Counted from the first letter of the stretch, positions 24,584 through 32,434 are shown. The stretch is 64,000 bases of DNA from Streptomyces sp. TRM70350 (GCF_019219825.1 NZ_JAHUXH010000028.1:35292-99291); one strand, 5' to 3'. The notes: a model not told the origin generated them from the letters alone. A program made the numbers and translations.

Positions 24584-25378
24584 TCAGCGTCCGGAGTCCC
24601 TGCCGAGCGCGGCCTTGCGGGCCGTGCGGGAGCTGAGCGCCGCGACGACGGCCCCGGCCACCTCGGGCAGGTGCTCGTCGAGGAAGAAGTGACCGCCCGT
24701 GAAGACATGCGTGCGCGTGGGCGCCGTGGTGAGGTGGCGCCACGCCTCCGCGTGAGCGACGGCGACCACGGGATCGCTGTCGCCGATCAGTACGGTGACG
24801 GGGACGGTCAGCGGTGGTCCCGGCGTCCACGCGTAGGAGCCGAGCGCCGCGTAGTCCGCGCGGAGCGCCGGCATGGCCAGATCCCTGAGTTCCGGGTCGT
24901 CGAGCACGCGGCTCGTCGTGCCGCCCAGTCGGCGCACGGCTCGCAGGATCTCCTCGTCCGTGGTCAGCCGGTCATGCGGATTCGGTGCCCCGCCGGGCGC
25001 GCCTCTGCCGGACAGGATCAGCGCCGCCGGCCGGATGGAGTGGCGGTCGGCGAGCCTGCGGGCGACCTCGTAGGCGAGGACGGCTCCCATGCTGTGGCCG
25101 AAGAGGGCGTAGGTTCCCGTCGCCTCCTGCCGCACCTGCTCGGTGAGCGCGTCGGCGAGTCGCGCGAGGTCCTCGACGGGCCGTTCGCGCCACCGGTCCT
25201 GGCGTCCCGGATACTGGGCGGCCAGTACGTCGAGCGTCGGCGCGAGGACGCGGGCCAGGGGCAGGAACGCACTGGCCGCGCCGCCGGCGTGTGGAAAGCA
25301 GAACAACCGCGGCGCATCGGCGGCCGGATTCCTGCCGGCGGTGGGCGGTGCGAACCTGCGAAGCCACTCGCTGCCCAC
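24584..25378 (-). CDS. Type II (editing) thioesterase
   Basis: This 264-residue alpha/beta hydrolase is of the external thioesterase type found with modular PKS and NRPS. It shows the N-terminal LFCFPHAGGAASAF, the catalytic serine in GHSMG (about residue 96), an Asp in IGDSDPVV and a His in GGHFFLDEH. It would remove stalled or wrong acyl groups from ACPs. The GTG start has an AAGGAGG site 7 bases upstream. It lies 100 bases downstream of the receptor-like regulator and may be co-transcribed with it. Confidence 0.94.
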   Translation of the reverse strand: MGSEWLRRFAPPTAGRNPAADAPRLFCFPHAGGAASAFLPLARVLAPTLDVLAAQYPGRQDRWRERPVEDLARLADALTEQVRQEATGTYALFGHSMGAVLAYEVARRLADRHSIRPAALILSGRGAPGGAPNPHDRLTTDEEILRAVRRLGGTTSRVLDDPELRDLAMPALRADYAALGSYAWTPGPPLTVPVTVLIGDSDPVVAVAHAEAWRHLTTAPTRTHVFTGGHFFLDEHLPEVAGAVVAALSSRTARKAALGRDSGR

Positions 25379-25478
25379 GCGGGGCCTCCTTGTCGTCGTA
25401 CCTCACCGTTGTGGTGCCTCACCACCATGGTGTGTACCGACGTTCAAAGGACGCACAAAACGTGCACAAGCCTCGCCG

Positions 25479-26159
25479 TCACGTCGCGCCGCACGTCTCG
25501 TCCATCTGCCAGGAACCGCGGGGGGAATCGGCGGGCCAGGACCCGGCCGCTGCGGTGCTGTCAGGGCTCGGCTGCTCCGCTGTGTCACCGGACAGCTGAG
25601 GCAGGAGCAGCCGCCAGAAGCCCGTGACGGTCCCGGCGGAACACCATTTGGGATCCGTCCGGGCCAGCACCTGGAGTCCGGTCACGACGGCGGTGATGGT
25701 GGACACGGCGTCCTCGATCTCGACGTCCGCGGCGAGGCTGCCCCGGTCCCGGGCAACGGTGAGCATCAGCTGGACCCAGTCGTGCCACTGCTCCCACAGG
25801 TTGAGGCCGCACTCCCAAGCCCCGTCACTGCCCAGACAGAACCCGGCCCGCAGTACCGGGTCGTCCAGGAGTTGCCTGGCCAACGCCTGGGAGGTGTCGA
25901 CGAGCAGCTGCAGCGGAGTGGGATGGCGCAGCGGCACGTGCCCGGTGATGTGCAACAACGTCTGTGCGGCGGCTCGTTCGACGGCCTCTCCCAGAGCGCG
26001 CTTGTTCGAGAAGTGGAAGTGCAGCGCACCGTTGCTCACACCTGCCCGGGAACTGATCGCGGAGATCGAGGCCTCCGCGAAACCAGCGTTCTCGAAGACT
26101 TCCGCTGCGGCGCGGATCAGTTCCTGACGGGTGCGCTGAGCACGGTACTGCTGGGCCAT
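25479..26159 (-). CDS. Gamma-butyrolactone receptor-like TetR repressor (ScbR/ArpA family)
   Basis: This 226-residue protein starts MAQQYRAQRTRQELIRAAAEVFE and continues with AISSRAGVSNGALHFHFSNKRAL, the characteristic opening of ScbR/ArpA/FarA autoregulator receptors. The C-terminal part keeps the Trp-rich ligand-pocket region (LNLWEQWHDWVQLM). True receptors bind gamma-butyrolactone signals and release operators; many relatives inside clusters are pseudo-receptors that bind antibiotics instead. No lactone synthase (AfsA-like) gene is present in the window, so either is possible. It marks the right edge of the cluster; RecQ follows. Confidence 0.87.
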   Translation of the reverse strand: MAQQYRAQRTRQELIRAAAEVFENAGFAEASISAISSRAGVSNGALHFHFSNKRALGEAVERAAAQTLLHITGHVPLRHPTPLQLLVDTSQALARQLLDDPVLRAGFCLGSDGAWECGLNLWEQWHDWVQLMLTVARDRGSLAADVEIEDAVSTITAVVTGLQVLARTDPKWCSAGTVTGFWRLLLPQLSGDTAEQPSPDSTAAAGSWPADSPRGSWQMDETCGAT

Positions 26160-26359
26160 GTGGCGCTCCGATCGGGGACGTTGAGCGGCGAGTCATGCGT
26201 CCGACAAGATGCCACGGGCGGCTGTGTGAGCGCCCGTTCCGGAAGTTCGGTTGCCATCGAGTTGACGGGGCCTTGACCATCCGTGGGCCGCCGGTCGAGG
26301 TAACCCGACGGGCCGCTCGCCGTCGACGCCCCACCCGCCGAACCTGGTCGACCGCGACT

Positions 26360-28066
26360 TCAGGAGTCAGTTGTGGAGTCCGTACGCGCGGTCAGCAGCC
26401 GGTTCTCGGCGATCGCCGCCAGGGACAGAGTCCGGTACCCCATGGAGTCGAACAGGACGGTGATCCGGTCGCCCTCCTCGCTCATCACCGTGCCGTCGCC
26501 CCACTCGCTGTGCCGCACCGGCGTGCCCGCGGGGTAGGAGGCGGCGGACGGATGGGGCGGCGGGGCGTCGCCCGTGTCGCCCGTTCCCTCGACGACCGTG
26601 CCGTCCGCCGAGGCGGGGGAGCACGAGGTGGGGGAACAGATGTCGCAGTTGCCGCAGGGGGGCTCGTAGGGCTCACCGAAGTAGCCGAGCAGGAAGCGGC
26701 GGCGGCAGCCCGTCGTCTCGGCGTACGCCAGCGCCATCTCCAGCCTCGACCGCTCCAGCCTCCTGCGCACCTCCGCCGCCTCCGTCGCCTGCGCGGTGGC
26801 CTCCTCGGCCGTCACGCCGGGGACGGCACGCACCTCACCGGCGGCGTCGGTGCGCACGGCTCCCGCCTGCTCCAGGAGGTTGGCCGCGGCCGTCACGCGC
26901 CGGTGTGAGAGGTTCGTGCGGCCACCGACGTCGTCCAGCCCGAGGGGGCCCGGGTGGTCGTGGATCTGGTGGGCGACCTCGCCGAGGGTCTCCTCGTCGG
27001 GGGCCCGCGTGGCGAAGAGACGTTGCAGGCCGCTGTCCTGCGGCCGGTAGTGGAGGACCGCCACCGCGGGGGCGCCGTCGCGGCCCGCACGGCCGATCTC
27101 CTGGTAGTAGGCGTCGAGGGAACCCGGCACGGACGCGTGCAGCACGAACCGTACGTCCTCCTTGTCGATGCCCATGCCGAAGGCCGAGGTGGCGACCACC
27201 ACGTCGGCCTCGCCGGACAGGAAGGCGTCGTGCACCCGGGAGCGCTCACCCGCGGCCAGTCCGGCGTGGTAGGCCGCGGCCGACAGGCCGAGCCCGGCGA
27301 GCTCGGCGGCGTACTCCTCGGCGTCCCTGCGGGTGGCGGCGTACACGATCCCCGGCTTGGGCTCCGTCGCGGCCCGCTCCACCACCGCCCGGCGCTTGTT
27401 CGTGTCGTCCTGGAAGCGGCGTACCTCCAAGGCGATGTTCGGACGGTCGAAACCGGCCACGACCAGTGCGGGGTCCGCCATGCCCAGCCGCCGTACGATC
27501 TCCTCGCGCACCGGGGGAGCGGCCGTGGCCGTCAGGGCCAGGACCGCGGGCCTGCCCACCCGCCGGACCGCCTGGGCCAGGCGCAGGTAGTCGGGACGGA
27601 AGTCGTGGCCCCAGGCGGCCACGCACTGCGCCTCGTCCACGACGAACAGCGAGGGCCCGGCGCGGGCGAGGCGCTCGACCACCTCGTCCTTCGTCAGCTG
27701 CTCGGGGGAGAGGAACAGATACGCGGCGTCGCCGTGCCGCACCGCATCCCAGGCGGCCTCCGTCTCCCCTGCCGGCTGCGCGGAGTTGACCGCGACGGCG
27801 TCGGGGGCGTGGTGGCTCAGCAGGCCTGCGATCTGGTCCCGTTGCAGGGCGATGAGCGGGGAGACCACCACGGTGGGCCCGGGCAGCGACAGCCCCGCCA
27901 CCTGGTACACCGCCGACTTTCCCGCGCCGGTCGGCATGACCACCAACGTGTCGCGGCCCGCCACAACCGCTTCCATCGCGGTCAGCTGTCCCGGCCGCAG
28001 CTCCCGCCAGCCGAACACGTCGTCGGCGGTCCGCCGCAGACGGTCCGGAACGTCGGGGTCGCTCAT
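26360..28066 (-). CDS. RecQ-family ATP-dependent DNA helicase
   Basis: This 568-residue superfamily 2 helicase has motif I MPTGAGKS, motif Ia SPLIALQRDQ, motif II VVDEAQCVAAWGHDFRP, TATAA, and motif VI QEIGRAGRDG. A four-cysteine zinc site follows (CRRRFLLGYF... CGNCDIC). The Walker B box is DEAQ instead of the usual RecQ DEAH. The C-terminal 90 residues after the zinc site are a short beta-rich extension (GTPVRHSEWGDGTVMSEEGDRITVLF) rather than an HRDC domain. It repairs and unwinds recombination intermediates in the cytoplasm. It looks like a chromosomal neighbour, not part of the biosynthetic cluster. Confidence 0.94.
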   Translation of the reverse strand: MSDPDVPDRLRRTADDVFGWRELRPGQLTAMEAVVAGRDTLVVMPTGAGKSAVYQVAGLSLPGPTVVVSPLIALQRDQIAGLLSHHAPDAVAVNSAQPAGETEAAWDAVRHGDAAYLFLSPEQLTKDEVVERLARAGPSLFVVDEAQCVAAWGHDFRPDYLRLAQAVRRVGRPAVLALTATAAPPVREEIVRRLGMADPALVVAGFDRPNIALEVRRFQDDTNKRRAVVERAATEPKPGIVYAATRRDAEEYAAELAGLGLSAAAYHAGLAAGERSRVHDAFLSGEADVVVATSAFGMGIDKEDVRFVLHASVPGSLDAYYQEIGRAGRDGAPAVAVLHYRPQDSGLQRLFATRAPDEETLGEVAHQIHDHPGPLGLDDVGGRTNLSHRRVTAAANLLEQAGAVRTDAAGEVRAVPGVTAEEATAQATEAAEVRRRLERSRLEMALAYAETTGCRRRFLLGYFGEPYEPPCGNCDICSPTSCSPASADGTVVEGTGDTGDAPPPHPSAASYPAGTPVRHSEWGDGTVMSEEGDRITVLFDSMGYRTLSLAAIAENRLLTARTDSTTDS

Positions 28067-28227
28067 GAGGTCCGACTACCCCGTTTCCACGGCCGTCTCT
28101 CCGGGTGTGGACGGCGGTCCGGCCGGGTACGCGGCGGGCAGCAACACCGGGCGAGGCGCTACGACCGCTGACCGCCCGCAGCGGCGAGCGGGCGGACCCG
28201 TCGGATGCTCGTCGGAGCGGAGCGGCG

Positions 28228-28325
28228 GGTTGGGCCGGGTCGGATCGGGTCGGGTCGGATCAGGTCGGCGGGATCGGGTCGGTTGGATCGGATCGGGTCG
28301 GATCAGGTCGGATTGGATCGCGTCG
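28228..28325 (+). repeat. Degenerate pentanucleotide repeat tract (GGTCG/GATCG)
   Basis: About 98 bases are built from nearly 18 five-base units alternating between GGTCG and GATCG or GATCA, with small interruptions at about 28268 and 28283. It lies in the 280-base gap between the divergent RecQ and topoisomerase genes and ends about 20 bases before the topoisomerase GTG. The regular G-rich strand is unlike flanking coding DNA. Confidence 0.9.
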
Positions 28326-28346
28326 CGGCGGACGAAGGAGGTCGTG

Positions 28347-29378
28347 GTGCGTCTCCATCACAGCAGTCCCACCGACCCCGGGTACCGTCGCCTGCGCCAT
28401 GGACGCGGCTTCCGTTACCTCGACGTCGAAGGCGAGCCGCTGCGCGATCCGGCGGAACTGGACCGGATACGGGGACTGGTCATCCCACCGGCCTGGCGGG
28501 ACGTGTGGATCTGCACCCGGGTCAACGGCCATCTGCAGGCCGTCGGCACCGACGACGCCGGACGCCGCCAGTACCTGTACCACCCGCAGTTCCGGGCCGA
28601 GCAGGAGCAGGCCAAGCACGAGCATGTGCTCGACGCCGCCGAGGCGCTGCCCGCGGTACGGGAGGCCGTCGAGGGGCATCTGCGCGACCGCGGACTGACC
28701 CGGCAGCGGGTCCTCGCCACCGCCGTACGCCTGCTCGACCTGGGCTTCTTCCGCATCGGCAGTGACCGCTACACCGAGCTGAACAGCAGTTTCGGGCTCA
28801 CCACGCTGCTGCGCGACCATTCCCGCTGCCGGGCCGGTGCGGTTCTGTTCACCTACACCGGGAAGCACGGCAGGGAGATCGTCCAGACCGTCGCCGACCC
28901 GGCCTCCTGCCGCAGCCTGACCGCACTGCTGCGGCGCCGGGGCGGCGGTGACCGGCTCCTGGCCTACTGGGAGCAGCGCGCCTGGCACGACGTGAGCGGC
29001 GACGAGGTCAACGCGTACCTCAAGGAAGTGGCCGGACTGGAGATCACCGCCAAGGACTTCCGTACCTGGCACGCCACGGTCATGGCCGCGGTGGCCCTGG
29101 CCGTCTCCCAGCCCGTCGCGCGCAGCGAGACCGCCCGGCGCCGGGCGGTCGCCCGGGCGGTGCGCGAGGTGGCCGGGTACCTCGGCAACACACCCGCGGT
29201 CTGCCGAGGGTCCTACATCAACCCGCGGGTGATCGAGCTGTACGAGGAAGGCGTGACGGTCGCCGCCGCACTGCCGCACCTCGGCGACGAGGGCGCCTAC
29301 GGCATCCCAGCGACCCAGGGCCCCGCCGAGCGAGCCGTACTGCGCATGCTCCGGAACGGAGAGACACGCGCGGCGTGA
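28347..29378 (+). CDS. DNA topoisomerase IB (eukaryote/poxvirus-like)
   Basis: This 343-residue enzyme nicks one DNA strand and relaxes supercoils. The N-terminal domain shows IPPAWRDVWIC and GRRQYLYHPQFR. The catalytic domain shows GSDRYTELNSSFGLTTL, the GKHG lysine loop, KDFRTWHAT with the Arg and His, and NTPAVCRGSYINP with the nucleophilic Tyr. This is the full pentad of type IB enzymes. GTG at 28347 is chosen over GTG at 28344 because it leaves 6 bases to a GAAGGAG site. The gene diverges from RecQ and is preceded by the pentanucleotide tract. Confidence 0.94.
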   Translation: MRLHHSSPTDPGYRRLRHGRGFRYLDVEGEPLRDPAELDRIRGLVIPPAWRDVWICTRVNGHLQAVGTDDAGRRQYLYHPQFRAEQEQAKHEHVLDAAEALPAVREAVEGHLRDRGLTRQRVLATAVRLLDLGFFRIGSDRYTELNSSFGLTTLLRDHSRCRAGAVLFTYTGKHGREIVQTVADPASCRSLTALLRRRGGGDRLLAYWEQRAWHDVSGDEVNAYLKEVAGLEITAKDFRTWHATVMAAVALAVSQPVARSETARRRAVARAVREVAGYLGNTPAVCRGSYINPRVIELYEEGVTVAAALPHLGDEGAYGIPATQGPAERAVLRMLRNGETRAA

Positions 29379-29439
29379 CGGCTGTGGCTCCTGGGTTGGG
29401 GGTTGTGTGGTGCTGTGCGGGTGGGCGGATCGTCGGGGC

Positions 29440-29748
29440 TCACGGGCGGGGGTTGATACGGCGCCACCGCGGGCCTGCGTCGCCGCCGCGGCGCCCCGCG
29501 ACGGATGCGCAGCGCGGGCACTGTCGTCGTACCTCGTCTGCGGCGCCGCCGGATTCCGGGAACGTGTCCGGCCAGGTGACGTGCGGGAAGCGGACCAGGT
29601 GGGAGCGGCTGAGGGACAGGCCGCAGACGGTCTGGTTCAGGCCGGGCTCCCAGGCGTGCACCTCCCCGGCGGGCAGCCTGCGGCGGCCCTCCTCCTCGTC
29701 GGTCCACTGCCCGGAGGCGGCGACGGCGTACTCCTTGGCGCGTGCCAT
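29440..29748 (-). CDS. Conserved hypothetical protein
   Basis: This is a 102-residue protein of unknown function. It has a good AGGAAACGGC-ATG start, a polar N-terminal half (GQWTDEEEGRRRLPAGEVHAW), an internal VCGLSLSRSHLVRFPHVTWPDTFP stretch and a CPRC pair near the C-terminus that might bind metal with Cys42. Similar short proteins occur in Streptomyces. It lies 19 bases downstream of the SRPBCC gene on the same strand, so the two are probably co-transcribed. Confidence 0.7.
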   Translation of the reverse strand: MARAKEYAVAASGQWTDEEEGRRRLPAGEVHAWEPGLNQTVCGLSLSRSHLVRFPHVTWPDTFPESGGAADEVRRQCPRCASVAGRRGGDAGPRWRRINPRP

Positions 29749-29767
29749 GCCGTTTCCTGGCCGCCGG

Positions 29768-30181
29768 TCAGCCCGCCGCGTGCTCGACGCGCAGCCGCAC
29801 CTGCTCCTCCAGGCGACGCAGGCTGGTGTCCAGGGCGTCGCGCACGGCCTCCTCGCCCGGGTCGTGGCTGTCGTCGAAGAACGACAGGTGCACCGTCACC
29901 TCGCTGGCTCCGGCACCGATCCCGGCGACCTGGAGCCAGCCGGCGTAGCTGCCCTGTTCGCGGGTGCCCCATTCGAGCCGCATCTGGTCGCGCTGGGCGC
30001 GCAGCAACGCGGCGGTGTCCTCGTCCGTACGGTCCTCGTGCACGGTGACCGCGGGAAGATCCACGGCCTCCACATGCAGCTCATCCGGCAGCCAGGACTC
30101 CAGTCGGCCCACGTTGGCGGCCTCGTCGAAGACCTGCTCCGGCTGGGCGGGCATCGTGCGTGAACGCTCGTACTCGGTCAT
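29768..30181 (-). CDS. SRPBCC (START-like) family protein
   Basis: The 137-residue sequence begins MTEYERSRTMPAQPEQVFDEAANVGRLESWLP, the usual start of polyketide cyclase/dehydrase-like SRPBCC folds, and ends in an amphipathic helix (ALDTSLRRLEEQVRLRVEHA). These domains bind hydrophobic ligands. Frame length and ATG choice follow the conserved N-terminus; the open frame upstream to 30409 has no family similarity. Function is unknown; the nearby PKS is more than 9 kb away, so a cyclase role is not implied. Confidence 0.8.
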   Translation of the reverse strand: MTEYERSRTMPAQPEQVFDEAANVGRLESWLPDELHVEAVDLPAVTVHEDRTDEDTAALLRAQRDQMRLEWGTREQGSYAGWLQVAGIGAGASEVTVHLSFFDDSHDPGEEAVRDALDTSLRRLEEQVRLRVEHAAG

Positions 30182-30443
30182 GGCGGTACCGTCCAGGGCT
30201 TTCCGCAGCGCGGCGAACCCGCGCGTGGGCGTGCCGGGTACCCAGCGGCGCGGCCCGTGAATCGGCCCCACCGCCCCACCGGACGCGTCGAGCGGCCGCG
30301 AACTCCCGGTGACGTTGCGCTGCGGATCGGGGACTGTGCGTGACGGTGCAGTCCGCGATGCGAATGCGAGTGGTTCACCGCTCCCCGCCCTCGCTTCCAT
30401 GAGGCACACGACCTCATGTGAGTGAGAGGGGATGGTTCCGACG

Positions 30444-30599
30444 ATGAGCGAGCACGTTCATGTCCGTCTGCGGCTCAGCCTCGGTGTGACGGAGGACGGG
30501 GCGCTGACCGAGGAGACGTACTGCCGGTGCGGTGCCACCTGGACCAAGGTCTTCCTGCTGGACGACGACCCGGGCGCCGGGGCGGCCGACGCCTGGTGA
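30444..30599 (+). CDS. Small conserved protein with CxC motif
   Basis: This is a 51-residue protein, MSEHVHVRLRLSLGVTEDG followed by a YCRCGATWTKVFLLDDD segment. The Cys-x-Cys suggests half of a metal site, perhaps completed by dimerisation. An in-frame ATG at 30432 sits too close to the GAGAGGGG ribosome site, so ATG 30444 (12 bases away) is preferred. It diverges from the SRPBCC gene. No function recognised. Confidence 0.6.
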   Translation: MSEHVHVRLRLSLGVTEDGALTEETYCRCGATWTKVFLLDDDPGAGAADAW

Positions 30600-30617
30600 C
30601 GGCGTCGGCCGACCGGA

Positions 30618-30989
30618 TCAGCTGTTCGTCGGTGCGGGCTGCTCGGGCTGCTGGTGCGAGGTGGCGCCGAGGAGCGGCGCGGAGTGGCGGTCGGCCCGGT
30701 GGTCGGCCAGGCCCGTGATGTTGCGCCGGGGTGCGTCGGCGACCGAGGCGGCGACCGGGATCGGCCGCCGGGCGGCCAGGCGGCCCACCCAGTGGCGGCC
30801 GCAGTGGGGGCACGGCGGGGCGCCCTGAGGGTCGTAGGGGGAGGGCACGCCTTCGCCGTCGCGCGTGAAGTACTCCCACTCCGCCCCGTTGTCGTCCCGG
30901 TAGGCCTGCACGTCGTAGTCGACGCTCCAGGTGAACCAGCAGTGGCCGCAGGTGAACTCCACCCGCTCGACGGCCAGTTCAGTGATCAT
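30618..30989 (-). CDS. Small zinc-ribbon-like protein
   Basis: This 123-residue protein has CGHCW near residues 14-18 and CPHCGRHW near 63-70, a two-knuckle spacing typical of a zinc ribbon, and an acidic linker between them. The rest is low complexity. The ATG has a strong AAGGAGG site. It is downstream of the J-domain gene on the same strand, separated by the TTCGAA repeat block, and may be part of the same stress transcript. No enzymatic function is visible. Confidence 0.75.
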   Translation of the reverse strand: MITELAVERVEFTCGHCWFTWSVDYDVQAYRDDNGAEWEYFTRDGEGVPSPYDPQGAPPCPHCGRHWVGRLAARRPIPVAASVADAPRRNITGLADHRADRHSAPLLGATSHQQPEQPAPTNS

Positions 30990-31008
30990 TGGCTTCCTCC
31001 TTTCCCGG

Positions 31009-31071
31009 TCGAACTTCCCCTTCGAAGCTTCCTCTTCGAAACCTCCCCTTCGAAGAATCCTCCCCTTCGAA
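31009..31071. repeat. Five TCGAA-centred repeats ahead of the zinc-ribbon gene
   Basis: TCGAA occurs at 31009, 31022, 31036, 31050 and 31067, spaced 13, 14, 14 and 17 bases, each followed by a pyrimidine block. Read on the - strand each unit is TTCGAA plus a GGGGAGG or GAGGAAG purine block that resembles a ribosome-binding sequence. The block fills the gap between the J-domain gene and the zinc-ribbon gene. Confidence 0.9.
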
Positions 31072-31084
31072 ACGGGGCGCCCCT

Positions 31085-31507
31085 TCACCAGCGCATGGTC
31101 CACTGCCACAGCAGGTCCCAGATCGTGGTCGGCTCCGAGGCCCGGTGGACGCCCCGCGCGGCGTACGGCGGACTCGCCCGCAGGTCGGGTCTCCGGGGCG
31201 CCGTCGTCCTGTTGACCCGGACGGGGATGGGGCGGCCCTGCGGCTTCTGCGGCGGACGGCGGTCGCGATGTGCGTCGTACGCCGCCCTGAGGGCCGGGTC
31301 ATGGAGGGTGCCGTAGGCGTCCATGACCTCGGTGAGCCGGCCGTCCGTCGTGGTCCGGTCGGGGTTGGTGTCGGGGTGCAGAGCGCGGACGAGCCTGCGG
31401 AAGGCGGAGGTGATCTGCCGCGGCGAGGCGGTCGGCTCCACGCCGAGTACCGCGTAGTGGTCGCGCGCGGGCTCCGGGGGTTGCCGCGATGCCTGTCGGT
31501 CTGCCAT
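31085..31507 (-). CDS. J-domain (DnaJ/CbpA-like) co-chaperone
   Basis: This 140-residue protein has an N-terminal J domain, HYAVLGVEPTASPRQITSAFRRLVRALHPDTNPDR, with the HPD tripeptide needed to stimulate Hsp70 ATPase. It lacks the zinc fingers of DnaJ; the remaining 70 residues are short and basic with a Trp-rich end (TIWDLLWQWTMRW). The ATG at 31507 follows GGGGAGG; an upstream GTG overlaps that site and is rejected. It diverges from the HspR-like MerR gene, an arrangement like dnaJ/hspR or cbpA/cbpM modules. Confidence 0.87.
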   Translation of the reverse strand: MADRQASRQPPEPARDHYAVLGVEPTASPRQITSAFRRLVRALHPDTNPDRTTTDGRLTEVMDAYGTLHDPALRAAYDAHRDRRPPQKPQGRPIPVRVNRTTAPRRPDLRASPPYAARGVHRASEPTTIWDLLWQWTMRW

Positions 31508-31627
31508 CCGGATCACCTCCCCAGCCCTGTCACCTGCGGGTATGGAGAAACGCTCCCTGACATCGTGGATAGAGAGGGAGCCCGCGGCTTGTCAAGGGCG
31601 GGCTGGCGTATGCCGCTCCCCGCAGAG

Positions 31628-31681
31628 CAAACTGGAAGGAAAACGGCAGAGAACCTATAAACTGGACGAAAGGTTTCCTTC
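31628..31681. promoter_or_regulatory. Repeats in the divergent J-domain/MerR promoter region
   Basis: AAACTGGA occurs twice, 30 bases apart (31629 and 31659). GAAGGAAA (31635-31642) and TTTCCTTC (31674-31681) form an inverted pair. A TATAAA hexamer lies between them. This looks like a promoter with operator sites, probably for the HspR-like protein. The classic HAIR element (CTTGAGT-N7-ACTCAAG) is not present. Confidence 0.4.
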
Positions 31682-31705
31682 TGGGTGTGTCGTGGAGTGA
31701 CAGCC

Positions 31706-32023
31706 GTGGAACTGCCCATCGATGACGCGGACGCCGCCCTCTACACGGTGGGGCAGGTCGCCGCCATGCTCGGTGTGCCCGTCGCCTTTCTGCGCCGGCT
31801 GGACGAGCAGCAGGTGGTGGTGCCCGTACGTTCGCCCGGGGGCCAGCGGCGCTACTCCCGGCGGGAGATCCACCGCGTCGCCGAGGTGATCGAACTGACC
31901 AGTGAGGGTCTGACCCTGGCCGGAGTCCGCCGGGTGCTCGATCTGCAGGCCCGGGTGAAGGAACTGGAGGACGACCTGGCGCAGCGGCGGGAGGACGGGC
32001 CGGGCGTCGACGTCAGTGGCTGA
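31706..32023 (+). CDS. MerR-family HspR-like regulator
   Basis: This 105-residue protein has a MerR winged helix: ALYTVGQVAAMLGVPVAFLRRLDEQQVV, then SPGGQRRYSRREIHRV as the wing, then LTLAGVRRVLDLQARVKELEDDL as the start of the dimer coiled coil. The GGxRRYS wing and LAGVRRVL helix resemble HspR, the repressor of dnaK/clpB operons, and CbpM modulators. No effector domain is present. GTG 31706 has a GGAG site 9 bases upstream. Its 3' end overlaps the convergent next gene by 11 bases. Confidence 0.85.
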   Translation: MELPIDDADAALYTVGQVAAMLGVPVAFLRRLDEQQVVVPVRSPGGQRRYSRREIHRVAEVIELTSEGLTLAGVRRVLDLQARVKELEDDLAQRREDGPGVDVSG

Positions 32024-32390
32024 TCCCGCGCCGACGGCCGACTGCCGACTCGACCTCGGACGCCGTCTCCCCGGCATGCCGGGAACTGACCGCGATCCGC
32101 GTGAACGGCGCCCCCGGCCGCAGGTCCACGCAGACGACCGCCGGGTCCTCCGGGCGAAGGGCCAGGAAGTCCTCCCCGTCGCGGTGCCGCCATGTCCCCA
32201 GGCTGAGACGGCCGGGCACCACCACGCAGCGACCCCGTCTCCCGCGCAGCAGCCGCCACCAGTCGGGCTGCACGGTCACCCGCTCCACCGCGGACAACGC
32301 GACCCGTACGTTCCGGCGGCGCAACGCCACCTTCTCCCACCACGCCAGCCGGACCACCAGGCGCTCGCCGTCCGTCCTCAGCCGCGCCAT
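32013..32390 (-). CDS. Conserved hypothetical protein
   Basis: This is a 125-residue basic, beta-strand-rich protein. It begins MARLRTDGERLVVRLAWWEKVALRRRNVRV and has WWRLLRGRRGRCVVVPGRLSLGTWRHRDGEDFLALRPEDPAVVCVDL, a pattern of alternating strands that could be a PH-like domain. No catalytic motif or signal peptide is seen. It sits downstream of hsp20 on the same strand, beyond that gene's terminator. Similar proteins occur in Streptomyces, but no function is recognised. Confidence 0.65.
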   Translation of the reverse strand: MARLRTDGERLVVRLAWWEKVALRRRNVRVALSAVERVTVQPDWWRLLRGRRGRCVVVPGRLSLGTWRHRDGEDFLALRPEDPAVVCVDLRPGAPFTRIAVSSRHAGETASEVESAVGRRRGISH

Positions 32391-32434
32391 GTCGCCCCCC
32401 GTCGCCCTTCGTGCCGCTCGCCGCACTTCCCGAA

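Noticed and set aside
25379..25478. Full autoregulatory element before the thioesterase
   Set aside because: ACAAAACG and related words occur but no two-armed match to the ARE pattern could be made.
29768..30181. SRPBCC protein as a polyketide cyclase of the cluster
   Set aside because: It lies beyond RecQ and topoisomerase genes, the PKS is modular rather than aromatic, and the fold is too general.
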